A stretch of DNA of 64,000 nucleotides from Roseovarius sp. A-2 (GTDB taxonomy: Bacteria; Pseudomonadota; Alphaproteobacteria; Rhodobacterales; Rhodobacteraceae), in NCBI RefSeq assembly GCF_002072155.1, contig NZ_BDIY01000012.1, positions 38,576-102,575 on the forward strand, given 5' to 3'. This document shows positions 18,198 through 27,636 of the stretch, one piece after another; position 1 is the stretch's first letter; each line of letters opens with the position of its first letter. Both the position numbers and the translations under genes were made by a program. The notes beneath the pieces were generated by a model. That model did not search any database. It was not told the DNA's origin and worked only from the letters and a program-made list of their open reading frames with translations.

Positions 18198-18832
18198 ATG
18201 GACGCGAAGTTCTGGCATGATCGCTGGCAAGAGGGGCGGCTCGGCTTTCACGAGGGAAAGGTCAACCGGCTGCTGGAGGCGCATATCGGCGCACTGGCGC
18301 TGGGCGAGGGCGCGCGGATCTTTGTCCCGCTCTGCGGCAAGGCCGTCGATATTCCATGGCTGTTGTCGCGCGGCTATCGTGTGGCCGGGGCCGAGCTGAG
18401 CGAGATCGCGGTGCGCGATCTGTTTGACGAAATGGGCGTAACGCCAGAGGTCACCGAATTGGGTGCGCTTCGGCGCTACGTGGCGCAGGGTGTCGAGATT
18501 TTCGTGGGCGACATCTTCGATCTGACCGCTGAAACGCTTGGCGCGGTGGACGCGGTCTATGACCGCGCCGCGCTCGTGGCCCTTCCGCAGGAGATGCGCC
18601 GCCGCTATGCCGCGCATCTGGCCGCGATCACGGAACGCGCGCCACAGCTTCTGGTGACCTTCGAATACGACCAGTCGGTGATGCCGGGGCCGCCCTTTTC
18701 GCTAAGCGAGGCGGAGGTGCGCGCCTGCCACGCCGAACGCTTCACCATCGCCGAACTGGCGGATGAGGAGGTGCCGGGCGGCCTCAAGGGCATATGCCCG
18801 GCGCGGGAAAAGGCGGTGCTCCTGCGGTCGCG

Positions 18833-18836
<4 letters not shown>
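18198..18836 (+). CDS. tpm: Thiopurine S-methyltransferase family protein
   Basis: A 212-residue SAM methyltransferase of the TPMT family. MDAKFWHDRWQEGRLGFHEG is the family's N-terminal signature. SAM-binding strands follow (RIFVPLCGKAVDIPWLLSRG, VAGAELSEIA), and the YDRAALVALPQEMRRRY segment is also diagnostic. Bacterial members detoxify thiols, selenite and tellurite by methylation. The ATG at 18198 follows AGAGAGGCA; an upstream in-frame ATG at 18177 is possible. The stop overlaps the convergent ureidoglycine aminohydrolase gene by 4 nt. Confidence 0.9.
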
Positions 18837-19669
<833 letters not shown>

Positions 19670-19735
19670 TGCGGGCCTTTCATGATCCTGTGATAGGTTG
19701 CTTATGCCATGCCGCGCGGGGCCGACACATCCCCG

Positions 19736-19749
19736 GGAATATTTGAAAG
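19736..19749. repeat. Possible copy of a dispersed intergenic motif
   Basis: GGAATATTTGAAAG resembles the cores at 38345, 44495 and 48096 ([AG]TATTT followed by GAAAG). This is the weakest match of the four. It lies in the gap between the ureidoglycine aminohydrolase start and the tRNA remnant. Confidence 0.25.
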
Positions 19750-19870
19750 CCTCTCAGCAAAAGCCGGAAACTGCGCCGACGCGGTCCAGCGGGGCGTCCG
19801 GACAAAGGCTCTTGCGCGATTCCGGTAGATCGGCGGCGGCATCGCCCGCGATATGCCGCGCAACAACGGT

Positions 19871-19915
19871 GTCGCTGTAGCTCGGTTGGTAGAGCACGTC
19901 ATTCGTGATGAGTGA
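19871..19915 (+). pseudogene. tRNA-Thr-like 5' half (tRNA remnant)
   Basis: A stretch laid out like the first 43-45 nt of a tRNA: 7-nt acceptor strand GTCGCTG, TA, D-stem GCTC with loop GGTTGGTA and GAGC, then an anticodon loop TTCGTGA that would read CGT (Thr). The anticodon stem pairs at only three of five positions. No variable loop, T-arm (GGTTCGA-type) or 3' acceptor follows; the sequence runs into GAAATTTTTAAAA. It is therefore a decayed or truncated gene. It stands 130 nt from an intact tRNA-Thr(CGT) on the other strand. Confidence 0.65.
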
Positions 19916-20041
19916 CACTGCACGAAATTTTTAAAACATCATCAAGACGTTAGGTGTTTTCGAGAATCGCGTCTTTGAGAGTACTTCGAGAATTTTCAGT
20001 TGCGCACGTTGTTGCGCTTTCGCATCGCCAAATGAAGCGGA

Positions 20042-20117
20042 TGGTGCCTCAAGAGGGACTCGAACCCCCGACCTTGTCCTTACGAAGGACCTGCTCTACC
20101 AGCTGAGCTATTGAGGC
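20042..20117 (-). tRNA. tRNA-Thr (anticodon CGT)
   Basis: A complete cloverleaf on the minus strand: acceptor GCCTCAA pairs with TTGAGGC, D-arm GCTCAGCTGGTAGAGC, anticodon loop TTCGTAA (CGT, reading ACG), T-arm GGGGGTTCGAGTCCC, then A73 and an encoded CCA. One terminal anticodon-stem pair is a mismatch, which is tolerated. No T-rich terminator is evident right after it. Confidence 0.95.
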
Positions 20118-20400
20118 GGACCGTTCGTGCGTTTAAACGCAGGGGGAGGCCCGATCAAGCGATTTCACATGGAAAGCGGAGAGAATCTCGTCGTCCTTAG
20201 GGTCTGGTCGCTCACATTCCATGATGGAGCACCAGTCGCCGCACGACCGCGAAGAATTTGTCTCATAGTGCGCCCTTCTGGTTGTCACAGATCAGTAGAT
20301 CATCACACACTGGGCCTAAGCGCCCGGGCTCGCGGGTACGTGATTTGCTGCGGCGTATAGTTCCGCGTAGCCCTCCGGGTATCAATACGGAGGTGTATTC
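20118..20400. other. Gene-free leader region upstream of the DUF302 gene
   Basis: About 283 nt between the tRNA and the DUF302 gene. No coding signal was found on either strand. The last 30 nt form an RBS-masking hairpin (listed separately). The remainder presumably holds promoters for the tRNA on the minus strand and the DUF302 gene on the plus strand, but no convincing -35/-10 pair could be fixed by eye. Confidence 0.5.
20372..20393 (+). promoter_or_regulatory. Hairpin masking the Shine-Dalgarno of the DUF302 gene
   Basis: CCTCCG (20372-20377) is perfectly complementary to CGGAGG (20388-20393), which is the ribosome binding site 7 nt before the ATG at 20401. The 10-nt loop GGTATCAATA can add two more pairs. 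When folded, the mRNA would hide its Shine-Dalgarno. This layout is seen in RNA thermometers and in translation-coupled leaders; function here is inference. Confidence 0.5.
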
Positions 20401-20871
20401 ATGCGACCATTTCTGAAACTTCTCGCAATCCTCACCATCCTTGCCGCGCCGGCGCAGGCGCTGGAGCCGCGCGAGGGCTGGGTGATCCACGACACGGGCA
20501 AGAGCTTTGACGATCTGGTGCAGGCGGTGCGTGACGCGGTGAGTGCTGCGCCTATTGCCGTGGTCACACAGGCGAGCGCCTCGGACGGGGCGCGGATGCA
20601 GGGGCACAGCATCCCCGGCAACCGGGTCTTCGGCCTCTACCGCAATGATTACGCCCGTCGCATGTTGGAGGCGAGCGTCGCCGCCGGGATCGAAGCCCCG
20701 ATTCGGATGTACGTCACCGAAGACGCCGACGGCACCGCGAGCCTGAGCTACAAGGCACCGACGGCGGTTTTCGCCCCTTATTTCGACGAGGGCGGAGATA
20801 CGCTGCGTGATCTGGCGGCGGAACTGGATGGAATTTTCGAAACTGTCGCGGAATCCGCCATCGCCGAGTGA
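20401..20871 (+). CDS. Exported DUF302-domain protein
   Basis: A 156-residue protein with a signal peptide (residues 1-20, cleavage after APAQA) and a DUF302 domain covering most of the remainder: FDDLVQAVRDAVSAAPIAVV, then NRVFGLYRNDYARRMLEASV. The final part, YKAPTAVFAPYFDEGGDTLRDL, matches the family too. DUF302 has no settled function; the fold resembles small heme- or ligand-binding barrels. A strong GGAGGTG site precedes the ATG but is predicted to pair with upstream bases. It stands alone between a tRNA and the glucan operon. Confidence 0.85.
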   Translation: MRPFLKLLAILTILAAPAQALEPREGWVIHDTGKSFDDLVQAVRDAVSAAPIAVVTQASASDGARMQGHSIPGNRVFGLYRNDYARRMLEASVAAGIEAPIRMYVTEDADGTASLSYKAPTAVFAPYFDEGGDTLRDLAAELDGIFETVAESAIAE

Positions 20872-21081
20872 TCTTTGGGCGGCGGGCGGGCTCCTGTTCT
20901 AGCTCTAGGCAGAAAGACGCCTATTTCGTTCGTCTTATGCGGTAGCAAGCCTGCCCTGGTCCCGTGATATGCGTTAAACTGCGGATAACGTATTGGTGAG
21001 GACCGCCCCGCACTTGTTGCGGGTGTCATATATAGCGGGCTAGCTGAGACTTGAGTGATTGCCGAAAAAGGATACCGGGCC

Positions 21082-22458
21082 ATGCGTCATGATCAATTCG
21101 GGTGCGAGATTTCCGTATCATCCGCTACCGCCCTTGCGGCATGGGACAAGTTGGTGCTGGCCTTTCTCGCCCATGCCGCGACAACGCCCGAACATCTTGG
21201 CACGGTGCTGAGCGAGGCCCCGGAATTCGCGATGGCGCATGCCACCAAGGGGCTGTTCCTGCTGATGCTGGGCCGCAGGGAGATGAACGAGACCGCGCAG
21301 GAGGCCTATCAGGCCGCTCTTGCCTGCGCGCGGGAAGGCAATCCGACGGCGCGCGAGATGGGCTATGTGCGCAGCTTGGGCGCATGGCTCGACGGGCACC
21401 CGTCCGAGTCGGTGCGCGAGATGGAGGCGGTGCTGGCGCGCTGGCCCGAGGATGCGCTGGCGATGAAGATCAGCCACGCCATCCGGTTCATCCTTGGCGA
21501 CCGGCACGGCATGCGCGCCTCGCTTGAGGCGCTGTTGCCCGCCTATGACGCGCAGAATCCAGCGCGCGGCTATCTGTTCGGCTGTCACGCTTTTTCGCTC
21601 GAGGAAACCGGCGATTATGCCCGCGCCGAGACCGCCGGGCGCATGGGGCTGAGCCTGTCGCCCGACGATGCCTGGGGGCTGCACGCGGTGGCGCATGTCT
21701 TTGACATGACTTGCAACGCGCGCGCCGGGCTCGACTGGCTGGAGGGCCGCGAAGGGGCCTGGGCCCATTGCAACAACTTTCGATACCACGTGTGGTGGCA
21801 CAAGGCGCTGATGCATCTCGATCAGGGCGAGTTAGAGTCTGTCTTTGCCCTTTATGACCACGAGATTCGCCAAGACAAGACCGACGATTTCCGCGATATT
21901 TCCAACGGCACATCATTGCTGATGCGGCTGGAACTGGAGGGCCATGACGTGGGCGATCGCTGGGAAGAACTGGCTGATATCTCCGAACGGCGCTCTGAGG
22001 ATGCCTGCCTGATTTTCGCCGATCTGCATTACATGCTGGCGCTGGTTGGCGACAATCGCGAGACGGCGATCAAGCAGATGATGGCGCGCATGCATCGTGA
22101 CGCGAAAAAGACCAACGCGGGCGAGTTGATGGCGCGCATGGCGAATCCTGGCCTGTCGGCTGCGACGGGGCTTGAGGCCTTTGGGGAAGGGGATTACAAG
22201 ACGGCGTTCCTCAACCTTGGAAGGGCGCGTCGTTCCATGCAACTGGTCGGGGGCAGTCATGCCCAACGTGATGTCTTTGAGCGGCTCACCATAGATTGCG
22301 CGATTCGCGGCGGCTTTCTGGACGAGGCAGAGACCATGCTCGAGGAACGCACGACGCAGCGCGCCGGGCGTCTCGACAGCTATGCAAGCACGCGGCTCGA
22401 CCTGATCAACGTCTCGCGCGGGGACTGGGATGAGGCCGATCGCCTGCCCGCCGAGTAA
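21082..22458 (+). CDS. Tetratricopeptide-like helical repeat protein
   Basis: A 458-residue, signal-less protein made almost wholly of helical hairpins of TPR type, such as AKGLFLLMLGRREMNETAQE and DYARAETAGRMGLSLSPDDA. Repeats occupy roughly 40-440. No enzymatic motif is visible. It ends 36 nt before opgC and runs in the same direction, so it is probably the first gene of the glucan operon and may scaffold or regulate the machinery, an inference. The ATG at 21082 follows AAAAGGA; a longer TTG or ATT-led frame is less likely. Confidence 0.75.
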   Translation: MRHDQFGCEISVSSATALAAWDKLVLAFLAHAATTPEHLGTVLSEAPEFAMAHATKGLFLLMLGRREMNETAQEAYQAALACAREGNPTAREMGYVRSLGAWLDGHPSESVREMEAVLARWPEDALAMKISHAIRFILGDRHGMRASLEALLPAYDAQNPARGYLFGCHAFSLEETGDYARAETAGRMGLSLSPDDAWGLHAVAHVFDMTCNARAGLDWLEGREGAWAHCNNFRYHVWWHKALMHLDQGELESVFALYDHEIRQDKTDDFRDISNGTSLLMRLELEGHDVGDRWEELADISERRSEDACLIFADLHYMLALVGDNRETAIKQMMARMHRDAKKTNAGELMARMANPGLSAATGLEAFGEGDYKTAFLNLGRARRSMQLVGGSHAQRDVFERLTIDCAIRGGFLDEAETMLEERTTQRAGRLDSYASTRLDLINVSRGDWDEADRLPAE

Positions 22459-22494
22459 CCCCGACCCCACATTGCAAAAGGAGCCGACACCGCG

Positions 22495-23724
22495 ATGACG
22501 AGTGTTGCTGATCCGGCCATGCTAAAGAGCCGCCCCAAAGAGGCGGTGGCCCCTGCCGCAACGACCCGCGATATCCGGCTGGATTTCTTTCGCGGGCTGG
22601 CGATGTTCATCATTCTCTGCGCCCATACCCCGAGAAATTTCTTTACCAGCTGGATACCGGCGCGATGGGGCTTTTCGGACGCGACCGAGATCTTCGTGTT
22701 CTGCTCCGGCATGGCCTCGGCTATCGCCTTTGGCCGCACCTTTGACCGGGCGGGATGGGCGCTCGGCTCGGGGCGCGTCGGCTTTCGCGTCTGGCAGGTC
22801 TACTGGGCGCATATCGGCATGTTCTTTGCCATTGCCACGCTGCTGGCGGCGTTCGATCACTTCGGCGATTTCGAAAAGACCTATATCGGCACGCTGAACC
22901 TGTGGAAGTTCTTTGCCGATCCGGGGCCGCAGTTGGTGGGGATCTTCACCCTGACCTATGTGCCCAACTATTTCGATATCCTGCCGATGTATATGGTCAT
23001 CCTGGTGATGATGCCCCTGATGATGGCGCTGAGTCGGGTTAGTGTCTGGGCGGTATTCGCTGCGATGGGGCTGATCTGGCTCTTCGCGCAACGCGCCGTG
23101 CTTGACGCGCTGGGCCTGATTGACCTGCATCTGGGCTTCCCGGCAGAGCCCTGGTCGGATCGAAAATGGTTCTTCAACCCGTTCGGCTGGCAACTGGTGT
23201 TTTTTACCGGCTTTGCCCTGATGCGCGGCTGGCTTCCGAAACCGCCGGTGAACAAGGTTCTGATCGGGCTGGCGCTGGTGATCGTCATCGCCAATGTGCC
23301 GCTGTCGCATATCGGCATGCGCGAGCTTGGGTTTGACTGGGCGCGCGGCTGGCGCATCGCCAACTCGGGCCTCTTCAACAAGTCCGATTTCGGCATCCTG
23401 CGATACGTGCATTTCCTGAGTCTCGCCTACCTGTGCTGGGTGGCAGCGGGCGATGGTGGTGCACGACTGAAAACCGTCGGCACGGGGCTGTTGTCCCGGG
23501 CTTGGGGCGCGCTGCTCAGGATGATCCTCAAGGTCGGGCAGCAATCGCTCGCGGTTTTTGTGTTTTCGATGGCCTTTGCCCGGCTCTCGGGGTTCGTGAT
23601 GGATCAAATCGGGCGCACGACATGGAACATGGTGGTGGCCAACTGCGTTGGGTTCGTATCGTTGATCCTCGTGGCCTACTCGGTGGCGTGGTTCAAATCA
23701 CATCCCTGGCGAGGCGTAAAATGA
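22495..23724 (+). CDS. opgC: OpgC-family glucan-modifying membrane acyltransferase
   Basis: A 409-residue polytopic membrane protein of the OpgC family. It begins with RDIRLDFFRGLAMFIILCAH, where the Asp/Arg and the His of the first span are family hallmarks. About ten hydrophobic spans follow. In Rhodobacter sphaeroides OpgC adds succinyl groups to osmoregulated periplasmic glucans. The start at 22495 follows AAAGGAG. The stop overlaps the opgG start in an ATGA, so translation is coupled. The donor acyl group here cannot be told from the sequence. Confidence 0.9.
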   Translation: MTSVADPAMLKSRPKEAVAPAATTRDIRLDFFRGLAMFIILCAHTPRNFFTSWIPARWGFSDATEIFVFCSGMASAIAFGRTFDRAGWALGSGRVGFRVWQVYWAHIGMFFAIATLLAAFDHFGDFEKTYIGTLNLWKFFADPGPQLVGIFTLTYVPNYFDILPMYMVILVMMPLMMALSRVSVWAVFAAMGLIWLFAQRAVLDALGLIDLHLGFPAEPWSDRKWFFNPFGWQLVFFTGFALMRGWLPKPPVNKVLIGLALVIVIANVPLSHIGMRELGFDWARGWRIANSGLFNKSDFGILRYVHFLSLAYLCWVAAGDGGARLKTVGTGLLSRAWGALLRMILKVGQQSLAVFVFSMAFARLSGFVMDQIGRTTWNMVVANCVGFVSLILVAYSVAWFKSHPWRGVK

Positions 23725-25226
23725 TCCGGCGTGACGTTTTGAAATCCTTTGGCGCGTTTGCGCTCTGGCCCGGTCTGGCGCAGGCCGGGTCCGGCACGCC
23801 CTTTTCCGAGGAGGGGCTGCTTGATCTCGCGCGCGAGGTGGCGGCGAATCCTTATGCCGAGCGCCCGAGCGTGCCCGAGGCATGGCGCGACCTGACCTAT
23901 GATCAATATCGCGCCATCCGCTTCGATACCGATCAGGCGATCTGGGCTGGCACCGACACGACGCTGGAATTCGACGTGTTTCCGCCCGGCCTCTATTTCC
24001 CGCGTGCGGTTGAGGTCAATCTGGTCGAGAACGGCCAGACGCGGCGGCTCGATTTCGACCTGTCGCTTTATGAAAAGCACGAAATCGTGCCGGATCTGCC
24101 GACCGAAGGGGACTTGGGATATTCCGGGGTTCGTCTGCGCGCCGAGTTGGAGAAGCCAGGGATCTTTCAGGAATACGCGGTGTTTCAGGGGGCCAGCTAT
24201 TTCCGGGTGATCGCGCGCGATCTGGTTTACGGCCTGTCGGCGCGGGGGCTGGCGGTGAATACCGGCGGGCCGGAGGGTGAGGAATTTCCTGATTTCACCC
24301 GCTTCTGGATCGAGAAACCGGCCCCCGGCGTCAGCATCCACAAGATGCATGCTCTGATGGAAAGCCCGTCGGTGACCGGGATTTACCATTTCACGATGCG
24401 TCCCGAGGGGGCGGAGACCGAGGTGGATGTGCGTTGCACGCTGATGCCGCGCGTGCCGCTGGAGAATGTGGGCATCGCGCCGCTGACGTCAATGTTCTAT
24501 TTCGACGCGACCAATCGCCACCAGTTCGATGATTTCCGTGCCGGCGTGCATGACAGCGACGGGCTGAGCATTCTCAATGGCAACGGTGAGATGCTCTGGC
24601 GGCCCTTGGCCAATCCGCGCGATCTGCAAATCTCCAGCTTCGTGGACACCAACCCGCAGGGCTTTGGCCTGTCGCAGCGGTCGCGCGCCTATTCGGATTT
24701 CCACGATTTGGAGGCGCATTATCATGAGCGCCCAAGTCTGTGGATCACCCCGGGTGAAGAGTGGGGGCGTGGTGCGGTCACGCTGGTCGAGATCCCGACC
24801 GACAAGGAGATCTACGACAATATCGTGGCCTATTGGCGCCCGCGCGAGCCGCTGGCCGAGGGGACCGAGCACAGTTTCAGCTATGGCATGACATGGACCG
24901 GCGGCATCGAGGAGAAAAAGCCGGTGGCGCGGGTGATCGAGACCCGGATCGGGCGTGGTTTTCCCAATGACCTGCGCAAGGTGGTGACGATTGATTTCGC
25001 CCCGCATGACGCGCTGCCCGAAATGTATGATGACCTCGTGGTCTATGTGTATTCCAGCCGGTTGGAGATTGCCGGGGGTTTCGTGCAGCGCAATCCCGAA
25101 ACCGGCGGTCCGCGCCTTGCCTTTTCGTTTGACCCGGGTGAGGTGACGGCGGCTGAAATCCGTGCGCAGCTTTTCCACGAGGGGCGCGGCGTGTCGGAAG
25201 TGTGGCTGTACCGATGGACCGCCTGA
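23721..25226 (+). CDS. opgG: Glucan biosynthesis protein G
   Basis: A 501-residue periplasmic OpgG/MdoG protein required for branching and export of beta-glucans. The N terminus MIRRDVLKSFGAFALWPGLA is a Tat-like signal peptide, followed by the MdoG beta-sandwich domain (about 28-500) with YDQYRAIRF, FPPGLYF and ASYFRVIA segments conserved in the family. The C-terminal SEVWLYRW is also standard. The start overlaps opgC by 4 nt and the stop overlaps opgH by 13 nt. Confidence 0.93.
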   Translation: MIRRDVLKSFGAFALWPGLAQAGSGTPFSEEGLLDLAREVAANPYAERPSVPEAWRDLTYDQYRAIRFDTDQAIWAGTDTTLEFDVFPPGLYFPRAVEVNLVENGQTRRLDFDLSLYEKHEIVPDLPTEGDLGYSGVRLRAELEKPGIFQEYAVFQGASYFRVIARDLVYGLSARGLAVNTGGPEGEEFPDFTRFWIEKPAPGVSIHKMHALMESPSVTGIYHFTMRPEGAETEVDVRCTLMPRVPLENVGIAPLTSMFYFDATNRHQFDDFRAGVHDSDGLSILNGNGEMLWRPLANPRDLQISSFVDTNPQGFGLSQRSRAYSDFHDLEAHYHERPSLWITPGEEWGRGAVTLVEIPTDKEIYDNIVAYWRPREPLAEGTEHSFSYGMTWTGGIEEKKPVARVIETRIGRGFPNDLRKVVTIDFAPHDALPEMYDDLVVYVYSSRLEIAGGFVQRNPETGGPRLAFSFDPGEVTAAEIRAQLFHEGRGVSEVWLYRWTA

Positions 25227-27097
25227 CCCCCTTTCCCGGCGCGGCGCATATGCCGCCTCCTGCCCCTCTGGATCACCCGATTCAGAGCCTGAGTCGGGTG
25301 CATCGCGACCCCAACGCGCCTGCATGGCGGCCCAATCTCAATTACTGGTGGCGGCGCGCCGCTACGTTCCTGCCTGCCACGCTGATTACGGGCGCGCTTG
25401 GTTTTGCCTTTGGCGAGTGGCTTTCGGTGGGGGGAATGTGGTGGCTGGAATGGGTGCTGCTGGCGCTGGTGATGGTCACGTTCTTCTGGATCGCGCTGGC
25501 CGTGGGCACGGCGACGCTCGGACTGGCCTGTCACATGATGCACAAGCGCGCGCAGGCGCGTGCCACGCCCGCACCGCTGAGCGTAGCGCTCTTGGTGCCG
25601 ATCTATAACGAGGACACGTCCGAGGTGTTCGGCAATGCCTGCGCCATGATGTCGGCGCTGCGCGCGGCAGGGGCTGCGCACTGCTTTGACCTGTTCATCC
25701 TGTCAGACACGCAGGATGCCTCTGTCGCCATGGCCGAGCAACGCGCCTTTGCCACGCTGCGCGCCGCGCTGCCCGCAGATTGCGCGGTCTGGTATCGCCG
25801 CCGGGTGCGCAATACCGGGCGCAAGGTGGGCAATATCGGGCAATGGCTGGAAAACTGGGGGGCGGCACATGACGCGATGCTGGTGCTCGATGCCGACAGC
25901 CTGATGAGCGCCGAGGCGATTGTCGCGCTGTCGGACGAGATGTCGGCCGATCCCACGGCGGGCCTTATTCAATCGGCGCCGCTGGTTGTGGGCTCGGACA
26001 CGCTCTTTGGCCGGATGCAGCAGTTTTCGGCGGCGGTCTATGGCACGCTGCTGTCCGAGGGGCTGGCGGGATGGACCGGCTCCGAGGGCAATTACTGGGG
26101 CCATAACGCCATCCTGCGCACCCGCGCCTTTGCCGATTGCGCGGGGCTGCCGGAGATGCCGTCGCTGATCGGGCAGGGCGGGCTGATCCTGAGCCACGAT
26201 TTCGTTGAGGCGGGGCTGTTGCGCCGGGCCGGGTGGGCGGTGCGATTCATGCCTTCGGTCAAGGGTAGCTACGAAGAGCCGCCCGCCACCCTGATCGACT
26301 ATGCCCTGCGCGACCGGCGCTGGTGCCATGGCAACCTGCAGCATCTCAGTCTGCTGGCCACGCGCGGCTTTCATGCCGTCTCGCGGTTCCACCTTTTCCA
26401 CGGCGCGATGAGCTATCTTCTGTCGCCCGCATGGTTCGGCCTGCTGGTGGTCTGGGCGCTTCTGGGCAATGGGCATAACAGCGTGATCAGCTATTTCTCG
26501 ATGGAAAACCCGCTATACCCGGTCTGGCCGGAAATGAGCCGGGTGAGTTCGGTTCTGATCCTGCTGTTTATGTACGGCATGTTGCTGGCGCCCAAGCTGA
26601 TGGGCGCGATGGCGCTTGGGCTTACGGATGTGTCGATCCGCAGTTTTGGCGGGGCGCTGCGGTTCACCGTGTCGTTGGTGGTGGAGATCGTGCTGTCGAT
26701 CCTGTTCGCGCCGATCATGATGGTGCAACAGCTTGTGGCGGTGCTGCGCTCGATCATCGGGATGCGACCGATCTGGTCACCGCCGGCGCGCAAGGGCGGC
26801 GATTACAGCCCCGGCACGGTGCTGAAATTTCACCTGCTGGAGACGGTGAGCGGGGCGCTGCTGTTCGCGGGCATGGCGGCGGGCACGGTATCGCTCTGGC
26901 TGTTGCCGATCGCGATAAGCCTGGTCGCCGCCGTGCCGCTTTCGATGCTGTCGGGGCTACGTCTGGGGGATTGGCGCGGGCTGCGTCATGTCATGGCCAC
27001 GCCAGAAATGATCGACACCCCGCCGATCCTGCTGCTTGCCCGCAACCACCGCACGCTGTTCCGCGCGGCGGAGATGCCGCCGATGGCGGCGGAATAG
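25214..27097 (+). CDS. opgH: Glucan biosynthesis glucosyltransferase H
   Basis: A 627-residue inner-membrane GT2-family synthase that polymerises the beta-1,2 glucan backbone. Two N-terminal spans (about 50-70 and 76-105) precede the glycosyltransferase core: LVPIYNED, DAD at about 226-228, SHDF at about 327, and the RRW acceptor motif at about 368-370. Several C-terminal spans follow. An ATG at 25214 is chosen over a GTG 12 nt upstream; either overlaps opgG. It is the last gene of the TPR-opgC-opgG-opgH cluster. Confidence 0.94.
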   Translation: MDRLTPFPGAAHMPPPAPLDHPIQSLSRVHRDPNAPAWRPNLNYWWRRAATFLPATLITGALGFAFGEWLSVGGMWWLEWVLLALVMVTFFWIALAVGTATLGLACHMMHKRAQARATPAPLSVALLVPIYNEDTSEVFGNACAMMSALRAAGAAHCFDLFILSDTQDASVAMAEQRAFATLRAALPADCAVWYRRRVRNTGRKVGNIGQWLENWGAAHDAMLVLDADSLMSAEAIVALSDEMSADPTAGLIQSAPLVVGSDTLFGRMQQFSAAVYGTLLSEGLAGWTGSEGNYWGHNAILRTRAFADCAGLPEMPSLIGQGGLILSHDFVEAGLLRRAGWAVRFMPSVKGSYEEPPATLIDYALRDRRWCHGNLQHLSLLATRGFHAVSRFHLFHGAMSYLLSPAWFGLLVVWALLGNGHNSVISYFSMENPLYPVWPEMSRVSSVLILLFMYGMLLAPKLMGAMALGLTDVSIRSFGGALRFTVSLVVEIVLSILFAPIMMVQQLVAVLRSIIGMRPIWSPPARKGGDYSPGTVLKFHLLETVSGALLFAGMAAGTVSLWLLPIAISLVAAVPLSMLSGLRLGDWRGLRHVMATPEMIDTPPILLLARNHRTLFRAAEMPPMAAE

Positions 27098-27204
27098 GGG
27101 CCGTCGCTCGCGTTCGCGTGTGCAGGATTGATATCCGGTTTCGGTTTCTCGCATCGACAACGCGTCCCGACGCCTCTAGTCTGCCCTGCGAAAGGGACCG
27201 TTTC

Positions 27205-27300
27205 ATGCCTCTTCCCCAGCCTGTCTATGCCTCGCGGCCCTCTGGCTTTGATCAGGCGACGCTATCCGCGATCCGCATGGATGCCCGCCCGGAGAGCTAA
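27205..27300 (+). CDS. Candidate small protein, possibly frameshifted
   Basis: A 31-codon ORF (MPLPQPVYASRPSGFDQATL, then SAIRMDARPES) with AAAGGGA 8 nt before the ATG, which is good for translation. Just at its end, the minus-one frame continues with a coding-looking helix GELTDEAEVLEFFQC and LADQAVVARHDT to a stop at 27374. The two pieces may be one 55-residue protein broken by a one-base deletion, or read by a minus-one slip. No family is recognised. It lies in the 539-nt gap between opgH and the TRAP operon. Confidence 0.35.
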   Translation: MPLPQPVYASRPSGFDQATLSAIRMDARPES

Positions 27301-27374
27301 CAGATGAGGCCGAGGTGCTGGAATTTTTTCAGTGCCTTGCAGATCAGGCGGTGGTGGCGCGGCACGATACGTGA

Positions 27375-27636
27375 CCTGCTACATGCCTTTGGATGTCCGG
27401 TAGCGGTATAATTCGACGTTAGATTGTCGAGCGGCCGGGCCTGCAAGCGGCGATGCACTTTAAATCCCGTAAATCACGTGCTTTGGTCAAGTTATATTAC
27501 CAGAATACTTGTTTTTGCATCGCCAATCTTTACGATGGCGCGGGTGTGGTAGGCATTCAGCACCGAATCGCCTTTGCAATTGACGTGCGCCTGCCATCGG
27601 ACACGACTGATGCATACGCATAAATGGGAGGATACC
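27375..27636. other. AT-richer leader before the TRAP operon
   Basis: A 262-nt stretch without a convincing gene. Around 27484-27511 the sequence becomes AT-rich and holds inverted repeats TGGT-N11-ACCA (27484-27502) and CAAGT-N14-ACTTG (27488-27511), which may be promoter or operator elements for the transporter operon. The regulator is not identified. Confidence 0.35.

Noticed and set aside
22522..23607. 361-codon open frame on the minus strand opposite opgC
   Set aside because: His- and Gln-rich product typical of antisense frames; opgC is well supported.
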